From Tethya wilhelma (Eukaryota > Porifera > Demospongiae > Tethyida > Tethyidae): a stretch of DNA of 64,000 nt. A program made the translations under genes and the position numbers. The stretch spans positions 7,578,453-7,642,452 of the forward strand of contig CAXIPT010000003.1 in assembly GCA_964030475.1 (NCBI GenBank), written 5' to 3'. Positions 52,018 through 61,503 of this stretch are shown here, piece by piece; position 1 is the stretch's first letter, and every line of letters starts with the position of its first letter. The notes beneath the pieces were generated by a model, which was not told the DNA's origin, did no database searches, and saw only the letters and a list, made by a program, of their open reading frames with translations.

Positions 52018-52965
52018 ATCATACGTACGGTAGTACGTATAGTAGGAATCGGCCGACTGTCCCATAGACACAATACAAAATGTTCATGCTTATAAACTTT
52101 CAAGGAAAGAAAGCTAAGCCTTCAAATGCATTCAATAGCCTCCCACAGACAGTTTACTTACTGTATTAACAAAGAAAACTGGCAGAAAGTTTCCAGAACA
52201 CTCTGGAGAGAGCGCTGGCGAGAAGCCACAACAGTGCAATTTTGTTCATCTTCCTTCCTAACTGACTTACTTGAACGCGATTTCCAGACAAACAAAAGAC
52301 ATTGAGACAACTTTGACCATATAGTAAGACTTCAATTCATCTGTAGTACGTCCTTTTCTACTCGTTCGCTGGCGAAAAGGCAGCAAACGAAATCTAGGCA
52401 GCTTTGCTCTTGGTATAAAATACTGTACTTTTTGTTTAGCCATTTTTATGTAGGTAAAGGTCGTCAATAGACCACGTGTTTTTCATGCCTATAATGCGCA
52501 TGTGCATCAAATGTACACTTCTGCTTTTTGTAGAGACTGAGTAGTCTCTGTTGTGTGGTTATCTCCATGCAATTGAGCACCTTGGTGTTTAAAAAAGTGA
52601 ATGAACAAGTAGTAAAAATTTTATAAAAATGAGAAGTGTAGGAATGGGCAGTGCTGTAAAAAGCAAGGAAACAAGACAAGTCTCTGAATTTCGGCACATG
52701 ACTACTTCATTTTTTGTGCCCAACTCTCAAACGTTACTGTGTATCTACATTCTACATGTTTGTCCTTTCATCCAAATTAGTCAAGTGATTGCTTGCATTA
52801 ACTCATGTCCATTGAGCCAAATGGCCGACATTTCACGTACTATGCTTGAGTCATGAAAATGAAGTAGTCATGTGCCGAAATTCAGAGACTTGTCTTGTTT
52901 CCTTGCTTTTTACAGCACTGCCCATTCCTACACTTCTCATTTTTATGAAATTTTTACTACTTGTT
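52018..52965. mobile_element. ~1-kb foldback-type element, copy B
   Basis: Direct-orientation relative of 45496-46510, beginning with the same ATACGTAC-GGTA-GTACGTAT palindrome. The inverted-repeat arms are about 52604-52713 and 52857-52965 with one visible mismatch. The loop sequence differs from copy A. The element ends about 55 bp before the acceptor of the exon at 53021. Confidence 0.75.
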
Positions 52966-53020
52966 TAATAAAATCAGGCAAATAAATAGGTTACTTGATT
53001 CAATTTCTGTGTTTTGACAG

Positions 53021-56000
53021 TGAGTGAACCAATGCTAATGCCCTATAGTTATGAAGAACCAAAGTTAAAACCATCCCATTTTGTAAGTCTACTTGTTCAT
53101 TTGAACTATAATGCCATATCAATTAGTACTATACTAACTATTTCATTTTATAGGGACCACAATTGCCACCAGCAAGTCATGCATCAGTTCCAACTAGTTT
53201 CACTGCTAGTTTCCCAGTGCCATGGGGAATACCTGTGTGGCCCTCTGGAGCTAACCCCAATGCATTTCCAATGGCTGGAATACCCCCTCCACCTGTATCA
53301 CCATATGTGGATATACCTGGAGTGCATGATATGCTGCAAGGAATTAGGGCACAGTTGCAAATGTAACTCTAGTTTTGTAGCAATACTACATGTACTTCAT
53401 TGAACTTTTTTGAATACAGCCTAATGGTGCAAAACTTTACTAGAGATCAGCTAAGAGATAATGGTCTGAGATCGCCAGATCCAATGAGAAAGGTCAAGAA
53501 ACTAACAGGATTCCTCCTGTCAAGCAAAAGGTGTGTAAATGTAGCCCCTTATTCAATTATTTTAAATATAGTTGCTTCCTCTTTTCCTAGGAGAGGAGTA
53601 GTGCACCTGCAACCAGTAAAGAATCAACAGGTGTCCAAAGAGTAAGTTGATCAGCTAGCCCCATAAAATCAAGCCAATTAATTTGTACAAAAATTCAATA
53701 ATGATAGAACAATGAAGAAGACATCATTCAGCAGTGCAAAAAGGGAGATATGGAAGCTATAGAAATAATTGATTCACTTCTTCAATCTGGTTGTGATCCT
53801 ACAGAATATGTTTCAGAGGTATGTATAGTTAGAACCTAAAGCATTTGCTGAAATTAGCCTTGTAAACCAGACCTTCCCTTCTATGCTTATTGCTTAGCAA
53901 TGTAAAGCATGTGAGGGAGTGCCTGGTTTACATATACGTAGCTATGCTGAAATTATGTCAGACTTGACCTTACTACCTTGTTTCATTACTTTTGCGATAC
54001 TATCCATGTTATGTTCCTTATTCTATGATCCAGGAAAATGGCTCTTATCCTCTACACTTGGCAGTACTATCTAGATCTTATCAACTGTTATCAACACTCG
54101 CTGTCATTTACAGTACAAAGAATTGTATTAATGTTACTAATGATGTAAGTACTCCTAATAGTGATATAACCGTGGTTGTAATTCAGTAACTCTTCAAAAT
54201 ACGTTGTACAGGACCAGCAAACAGCCCTGATGCTGGCATGCAAAGAAAAAATTCATGACCATGTCCAGGTCCTTCTTGATTATGATGCTGATGCCAATGC
54301 TTTTGATAAGGTGTGTGTGTGTGTAATTAGTCTCATTCCTAGGCATTCTCCCCACCAAAAAATAGGAAGGGAGAAGCCTGGCCTGGTGTGTGAAGTCACA
54401 TAAATGACATAGCCTTTATGATTGTTTCACGAAGTAAATATAAGAAGATTTTACTATAAATCTTGTAGTTGTAGAAAACACTGAAGAGCTGTTTGTGTGT
54501 TACATTGGTTGTTTCACTTTAGAATGGGTTTAGTTGCCTTCACATGAGAGAAACACTCCAAACACCTGATATTGTTCAACTACTACTGGAGAAAGGAGCT
54601 ACGGTGGATATACTATCCAAGGTGATTGAGTGGCTACTTGTATTATATGTACCGTATAGACTAAACATGTTGTAATTTCACCTCAGGAAAGTAAACTGAC
54701 CCCGCTGACTCATGCTTGTTTCCTGGGTGAAGTTAAATCAGTTCAAATTCTTCTTTCTGCTGGAGCTAATCCAAATGGACATCCCAAGGTACGTATATTC
54801 TACTTGGTTAATTAATGGCATGGTACAAATGTACCAACCTGTAGTTTGTCTCGAGGCTAACTTTTAGCTCTGTTCACAACTAATAGTATTGGGATTGAGG
54901 CATGTACTGACCTGTATACTAAAAGTACCATATAGCTCCAAATTTTCGTGGCATAATATTTTTGTGGATTTCGTGATTTGACAATATATCTCGAAAATTT
55001 AGGAAATGGTATATTGCCAATATAATTTCAGAGATCTTAATTCACAAAAATTAGTTCAAAACAACAAAGACAGACTTTTCACAAACTTTTTGAGCCACGA
55101 AAATTTGGAGCTATGTGGTATATGATCGATATGTGCAGGGTGCCAGCTTTCCTTTATGTGCTGCTGCTCAAGGAGGCCACAAAGAAATTGTCCAAATACT
55201 CTTAGCCCTTGAACATCCACAGCGAGTTACTGTGAACTGCTTGGATTGGGTATGTAATTGGACATGTGTTGAATAATGCATGCATGCACTTCTTGAATGT
55301 GTAATACCTATGTGAGGTCAATAGCATGTACCTTTTTCTTATAGGAAAATTGTGGCCCACTGCTGAGAGCTAGTCAAGGAGGCCATACAGATATCGTATC
55401 CGCTTTAGTGGACAAAGATGCTGATATCAACCAAACAGACAAGGTATAATAATATTATATTTTGTAAACCAGTATTGTTAGAATCATTATAATAATTATT
55501 ATTACGTAATGATCACAGAATGGAAATACCCCAATATTGGCTGCTGTTGAAGGAGGCTATTTAGAGTTAGTACAGATGCTCATTGCATTTAATGCAGATG
55601 TGAATAAAGGAAAGGTAATCAGCTGTGTGCAATGTCTGTATCATAACACTACAGTTATATTGTGTTCTTGTGGGTTTAGTTCATTCCACTGAAGGATTCT
55701 GAGAATGAAATTGAAGTTACTCCCTTGGCTCTTGCGGCTGCTAAAGGAAACCTCCAGATGGTACAGAGTCTAGTGGAGGGTAGAGCAAATGTCAACTTTG
55801 TCCATGAAGTAAGTTGTCATGATCATGTGACAGTTCCATGTGTCAATGTACCTATTATGCTACTTGTGAATTATAATAGCGTGCTGCATCAGCAATGTCC
55901 CATGCAGTAGCACATAGCTATGCAGATGTAGTTGAATACCTGCTGAAAGTGAATGACTTCATAGCTACTATTGACACTGTAAGCTAAATAGTTGTGGTAG

Positions 56001-59000
56001 TAATAATATTATAACTGTACGTTGCCAGGTTTGACTCATGCAGTTTAATTGATTTCTGTTTATAGTTACATTTCCCTTTGAAAACAGCATCAGAGGTTGG
56101 AGACCTGGCCATTATACAGCTACTGTTGGATTCTCTTGGTGGTGTGGTAAGTAATATAAAAATTATGTCTGCAATAGTGTCATGTATCTATATTGAGTAT
56201 CAGTGATTATTATTAAATCTATATTCAATTAGGAAAAGGCCCTCAGTGATGCTACTGAGAGTGAGCAGAGTGGACTGGTAGATATCATCTGTGAATATAA
56301 AGAAACGGTATATTGCCACTAAAATTTTGCGGGTTTCATGACTCACTGGAAATTAGTCCACAAATTTAGATGTATAGCGAGAAAAAAATTGTATATAGCT
56401 ATACAGTACAGGTATGATGTTTGTGGTTTTATTCAAAGTTCAAGAAGCAACGAAGTGTGTCAAGAACAGGTGATGAATTGACTCCTCCCACCCAATCGTT
56501 GGCTAGCAGAAGCAATGATCATGTATGCCACAAAGCTCCAACATACTGGTTATAATATCACTAACTGTTAATATTGTAGCAACACAATGCTCCATTGCGT
56601 GTCCGTGCTTCTCAAAGGGATATTCAAAATTCTTTGGAGGAGACTCTCAATTTGTTTGTCAAAGTTGCTATGGAAACTGCTGTGAAGAAACAAAGTGTAT
56701 GTTAACATTATAAAATAGCGCTTTTTTTCACTTCATCTTTATGTGGTTGTTATTAACAGAAAGAGTTTATCCTCCAGAAAGCTAAAGAAAAGCAGTTCCA
56801 TCACTTGCTACTTTTCTTTGAGCAGTACTTTTCATCACAAGACTCTAATGTGAGTGCAATTAATTGATTATGAATGACTGGTATTACATATAATTATAGA
56901 ATATGAATGTGCATTTTGGAGAGTTTATCAACCTGGTTCCTTACCCATCTCCTGCCTATTTCATTTTTGAAGATGAAGAACTGTTTGATGGAGTAAGTTT
57001 TTATTTAAAACCTAGCTGTCTGGCTCACGGTTGAATTGTATACTGTTCTAGGAAACATTTCAAGAAATGCTCCCACAAACCGAGAGAAATCCAGTGGAGT
57101 TCTTGCCTGTTGCTTTACTACAGGTTTGGTGTCACAATATGTATCACTACTATAACACCATGTCAGTTATACTCTCTCCAGATTCCTGACTTTGAAGAGT
57201 TTATGGTGGATGGTAAGCTAGTTATGTATGTTGGATTAGAGTTGATATGTATTATCATGTATTATCATATCTCTCTGACTATCCAGGTGATGGGCTGATC
57301 AGATTATTGATGGGAGCACGATTTGCAGATGAGGTAGAAAGACTGAGGTTATATAATGTGCCAGAGCCGGAACACTCTCTTGAAGGTAACCAGATGGTAG
57401 CTTTGCCATGTCCTTGCCATGATGTGATTGTTATAAATTATCATAAATTTGTTTGTTTGTTACTTAGGCCTTTATTGGATAATTTTACTTAGTGTCCCTA
57501 GTTTGTAATACTTTCTTTGTTTTCAATCTTCCCAGGTAGCCAACCTTGGGCAAGTAATGTGGTGAAATCATTCCACCAAGCAAATAATTATTCTGAGAGA
57601 GGTAATCATGAGTAGCATGGAACTACAGTCTAGTATAGTACTGCAGTAATGTAATGTCTCATACATATAGAGAGAGCAAAAAAGATCTAATTTTATGTAT
57701 ATCCCAGGATTTCTTTCTTGCAGAGTTTTGCACTTAGAAGTGAAAGTATGCCCCAAAGCTTGCTTTAAGTTTTACATTCAAACACATAAATTATAAAACA
57801 TAGGCTACTCCATTCAAACCACTTGTCTTAGTAATGTACTCTACATATCACATAACAACTTAGCACAGCTATTAGAGCATCCTCAGATACTTGCATGCAG
57901 GATCTCCCTACTTTTAGTAACACACAAAAATGCACAATCCAGTCCAGAAATAGTTGTAGTACCAGGGGTGTAGCCTTGAAAATTACAGTGGTACGGTTAA
58001 TAAACTTAATTCACGTGTTCACATACTTCAATTTAAAATAAATTTTGCAAAAACAGATTGACGTGTATGAAGTCATTTAGTCAAGTTAGTGGTACATGTT
58101 TGATTCATTCTTGTGGCTGTAGTACATGTTTGATTCACTTCTTGTGGCTGTAGTAAGTTGTAAGCATTAATTGTGAATCTTATTATTACTTAGGCTGTGT
58201 ATGGGATTCAGAAATGTTTCACCCACACTTACTGCTCACTGACAAACAATTAATTAGCCATTGAATATTATAATAAGAGTTGAAGTCCAACCAAAAGTGG
58301 TACGGTTGAAACCGTACCAACCGTACTGGAGGCTACACCACTGAGTACATGACAATTGTAGTAATTGCACTATACCAAGAAGACATGGTTAGTGGTCTCC
58401 AGCCTGGGCTTCCACTTGACCCACTGTAGTGTTGACATAGCATTTGTATACTTTTATTATAGATTCTCAGGCTGACCATCATGGCACTCCTGAGATGGTG
58501 AGCACTCATAGTTCGGGTAAGAGCCTTAACTTTCTGTAATATTGAAGTTTGAGATTCACTCTGTTGAACTTCAATACAGAAACAACACTGCAAATACCCT
58601 CTAGCAGTCATGATCAGGTTGGACATACTGTAAGAGATCGTTGTACCATACAAAAAGGTATTAGGCATACGTATGCTGATATGTACGCTGTCATGTGTAG
58701 GTACCATTACTAGTTTTGAAATGGTTTGTTTTTTAGGTGATAGGAAATCCAAAATTCCTAGACTATCTCCCAATAAAAAGTTTCGCAAAGTTGTATCGGG
58801 TTACAGATTTGAAGACAAAGTTATTCCCTCCTCGATTGTTGACAGACTCTTCAGAGAGCTAGCTGAAAGAGTTATTAGCTGGAAAGCATTAGCAAAACAT
58901 CTAAATCTTGACCATGCAGTCATAGAAAATATATGCCATCGATGTGTGTTTGACAAAGAGCGATGCTATCGTGCTTTACAGTTTTGGAAGAAAAACACAC

Positions 59001-59296
59001 CTCAAGCAACATACTATTCACTTGCTGAAGCTTTGGTGAAGATTGAACAAGATCCACTAGTGACTATACTTGACAAATTCATGAATAGCACTAGTGATGA
59101 TGGCTATGATAAACCTACATTGCCATCAAGCAAGTCTGACAAAGTTTGGAATCACAAAGTTACTAGTCTAAGCAGAACCAGCACACTTAAGTTCATTATT
59201 GATGTTGCACAAAAGTGTCATGAAATGGAGCACTCTGGCTACAAAGCTGCTGAAGTTAAGATCAAGTTTGTGCCCAAGGCCAGTAATAGGTCATAA
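53021..59296 (+). CDS. Ankyrin-repeat / C-terminal death-domain protein (possibly 3' part of the CARD gene)
   Basis: Twenty-six phase-consistent exons, about 968 residues: 53021-53082, 53154-53362 (Pro-rich), 53420-53530, 53596-53641, 53708-53818, ankyrin exons 54034-54144, 54212-54310, 54523-54621, 54687-54788, 55139-55249, 55345-55443, 55519-55614, 55680-55808, 55880-55978, 56066-56146, then 56233-56307, 56439-56522, 56580-56696, 56760-56849, 56900-56992, 57052-57123, 57182-57212, 57287-57385, 57536-57601, 58463-58516 and 58737-59296. Ankyrin motifs include TALMLACKEKIHDHVQVLL and TPILAAVEGGYLELVQMLI. The last exon holds a death domain (SSIVDRLFRELAERVISWKALAKHLNLDHAVIENI). The segment of exons 56900-57385 is not recognised. 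The first exon begins TG AGT GAA, so it needs an upstream exon ending in phase 1; with a preceding A the codon is ATG. It may be a separate gene with a split start, or continue from 45488. Confidence 0.82.
53855..53944. mobile_element. Palindromic MITE, TAGCCT family, 9-bp TSD
   Basis: In the intron after exon 53708-53818. Termini TAGCCTTGTAAACCAG and CTGGTTTACATATACGTAGCTA are a degraded inverted repeat. TGCTGAAAT lies on both sides (53846-53854 and 53945-53953), a perfect 9-bp duplication. Confidence 0.8.
54926..55120. mobile_element. ~195-bp palindromic MITE in ankyrin-gene intron
   Basis: The inverted ends TACCATATAGCTCCAAATTT / AAATTTGGAGCTATGTGGTA extend inward through TTCGTGGC / GCCACGAA. 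Related AATTTTCG-rich fragments occur near 36540-36740 and 56310-56370. No target duplication beyond a possible TA. Confidence 0.75.
57963..58343. mobile_element. hAT-like non-autonomous element
   Basis: Termini CAGGGGTGTAGCCT and AGGCTACACCACTG are inverted repeats with the CAGGGGTG-type start typical of hAT elements. AGTAC is present on both flanks; a full 8-bp duplication is not preserved. The interior is non-coding, with a local tandem duplication near 58090-58150. It lies in the intron before exon 58463. Confidence 0.7.
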
Positions 59297-59412
59297 CAAA
59301 TTTAATTATTATGTATAATTTTAAAAAATAGTGTTATTCTTAAATATTTTTTGGTCCTTTACATTCCTGTAGTATATAACTAGCTAGTTCGAATTATGAT
59401 AGTTAGAATGCT

Positions 59413-61305
59413 TCATTGATCTTCTTGATCAAGGTCCAGAAATGCAAAACGGTTTTGTACATGAACAGCAGCGGCATAGGTATGTGATGGAACTGATTTC
59501 TTGGCTCTTACTGTACTCGTTTGTGTTCGAGAATCAGTTTCACCTTTCAGATGTTTAGATCTTGTCTTAACTGATGCTGGTTTGCTTCGTACAGTGTGTG
59601 CATCAATAGCACTAAGCAGACGCTTGAACAAGGCCATATCAATGGATGGGGGGAGTCTCACATGCTCATAGCTGCTAAAATACACAGCTATTCTTCCATC
59701 ATAAAGAAAGGCAGGAGAGGTACATCTGAGTGGTTCCATTAGTAGCTCATTCAGGCTGTATGAGGCTAAGTAGCAACACTGCCACTGAGAGAAAGTATAC
59801 ACTGTCTGCATCCATTTAGGGCTGTGGCGAAAAAAATGAGGAATTCTAAAGGATCTTCTAATCTCGGAAAGAGTGGGTGGATTTGATGAGCACAACAAGA
59901 AGCAAAATAGGAGAGCTTTCACGAGTTGCCTGGGCACCTGAGCTGTGACAGCCCAATATATGACTGAAGCAGTCACCAACCTCCACTCCTCAGGAAGCTT
60001 ATCCAACTCACTAGGAGAACAGCCAAGCATTGAATAAAGCATGTCTTTCCTCTCAACTATGCTGAGCCGAGGCATTTCCTCCAGAGGAGGCAATAGCTGT
60101 CCATTGAGAGAGTCTATGGCAACTACCCTCATACCAACTAGCTCCAATCCCTGTCGAAGATACTCTGTCACAGTTTCAAGTCCAAGGAGGCCATAAGTAT
60201 ACTGACGAATACACTGACTGACTACGTGGACACTATCTGACTTGGTGTCATCCACAGCTATTCGTGGAATACATTTTCCCAAACAAAGGCATTCCAATAG
60301 CAAGGATGATAAGTGACCTATACGAAACTGTCTGACAAGCCACTCAGGAATAGTTTCACCAGATTCTCTATGAAGCTCTGTTGTTTCTGAGGCTTTCAAT
60401 TGCTCAAAAGATTGAGTGATATCAGAATCATACATTTCTCTTGCCTTGGTGCAATGATCAAGTAACCGTTTCTTGAATGGAAGACGTTCAATTGATGAAA
60501 TCTGACTAACAAACTCATCAAGTGTCTTAAAACAGCCAGCATACCGTACATAGGTCATAAATGAACAACTTTGACTAGGATCTGCTGAGACCATTTCTTT
60601 AATGTGAGCATCTAATTCAGCATTCCGGCTGTTAGGGAATCCAAAGAAATCATTACCCACAATTGCTGGAATAACAACACGAAGGGTTACATCAGTGTAC
60701 TTAAACTGCTCAGCAAAAGCCTGTATGTAAAATACTTTGGCTGTGATTGGAGAGGCCTTGATGTTGAGATTGTTAGTTGGAATGTACCCTCCTTTGAGGT
60801 TGAACATGAAGTAGTCTGAATCAGCTGCGAGAACTGGACAAGAATAGTGGTTGGCCAGCTGATAAATTGCAACATCTGCTTCTCCATCAACCACCACCAA
60901 TGGAATCCTTAATTCAGCCATTACTTGTTTGAAAACTTTACTAGCGAGTACAGGAAGTACACCGCCATGACATTCAAAAGATTTGCATTCAGAAAGCTTC
61001 CTATGAACATACCGAATGTTTTCTTTTCGTCGTCGCTCAATGGTGGCAGATTTCTCCTGATTGTAATCAATCCCATCTAGCACAACAGCTGGTTTTACAC
61101 CAGATGTTGTCAGAGCTTGAAAGAAATCAATAATTGCTTCTCTATATTCTGGGTACTGCCCTCCTTGTGCCCAATCAAGACCATGGCTGTTATAAAGATT
61201 ATGATACAAGCTACAGCCATCAATCACCAGATAGCCCTTTATCTCCTTCCGCTGCCAACCATGAAAGTTCTCTTCAATGAAGCTTGTGAGACCAGGAACA
61301 CCCAT
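59413..61305 (-). CDS. ASTE1: Asteroid homolog (ASTE1), XPG/FEN-like nuclease family
   Basis: Single uninterrupted 630-codon frame. Asteroid proteins have an XPG-N/PIN-like nuclease fold; human ASTE1 has been linked to trimming of DNA 3' overhangs in double-strand break repair. Visible features: N-terminal MGVPGLTSFIEEN, YLVIDGCSLYHNLY (early metal-binding Asp), AVVLDGID, VVDGEADVAIYQLA (XPG-I-like acidic residues), PVLAADSDYFMFNLKGGYI and VVIPAIVGNDFFGFP. The length is close to the family's roughly 680 residues. It is intronless among intron-rich neighbours, which may reflect a retrocopy origin or simply the family gene structure. It is divergent from the SV2-like gene, with start codons 198 bp apart. 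Confidence 0.92.
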   Translation of the reverse strand: MGVPGLTSFIEENFHGWQRKEIKGYLVIDGCSLYHNLYNSHGLDWAQGGQYPEYREAIIDFFQALTTSGVKPAVVLDGIDYNQEKSATIERRRKENIRYVHRKLSECKSFECHGGVLPVLASKVFKQVMAELRIPLVVVDGEADVAIYQLANHYSCPVLAADSDYFMFNLKGGYIPTNNLNIKASPITAKVFYIQAFAEQFKYTDVTLRVVIPAIVGNDFFGFPNSRNAELDAHIKEMVSADPSQSCSFMTYVRYAGCFKTLDEFVSQISSIERLPFKKRLLDHCTKAREMYDSDITQSFEQLKASETTELHRESGETIPEWLVRQFRIGHLSSLLLECLCLGKCIPRIAVDDTKSDSVHVVSQCIRQYTYGLLGLETVTEYLRQGLELVGMRVVAIDSLNGQLLPPLEEMPRLSIVERKDMLYSMLGCSPSELDKLPEEWRLVTASVIYWAVTAQVPRQLVKALLFCFLLCSSNPPTLSEIRRSFRIPHFFRHSPKWMQTVYTFSQWQCCYLASYSLNELLMEPLRCTSPAFLYDGRIAVYFSSYEHVRLPPSIDMALFKRLLSAIDAHTVRSKPASVKTRSKHLKGETDSRTQTSTVRAKKSVPSHTYAAAVHVQNRFAFLDLDQEDQ

Positions 61306-61503
61306 CTTGACCTGTAAAAGGGATTACCCTAAGTTCATCATAATTACGTCATTGTTTATTTCACGAACCTAACACGTGCTTTTAGGGTTTCCATATATTC
61401 TCGTACGATCACAGGAGTCAAGAGTTTCTATGCCACTACAGCTCAAATCAAAGTGAATCCACAGTCGTCACTGGATACTGAACAGTCCGCCGGCGAGATT
61501 GCC
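61306..61503. promoter_or_regulatory. Bidirectional promoter ASTE1 / SV2-like gene
   Basis: Only 198 bp lie between the divergent start codons. The spacer carries a CRE-like TTACGTCA (61344-61351) and an E-box CACGTG (61373-61378), both palindromic or near-palindromic and thus usable in either direction. The function is inferred. Confidence 0.5.
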
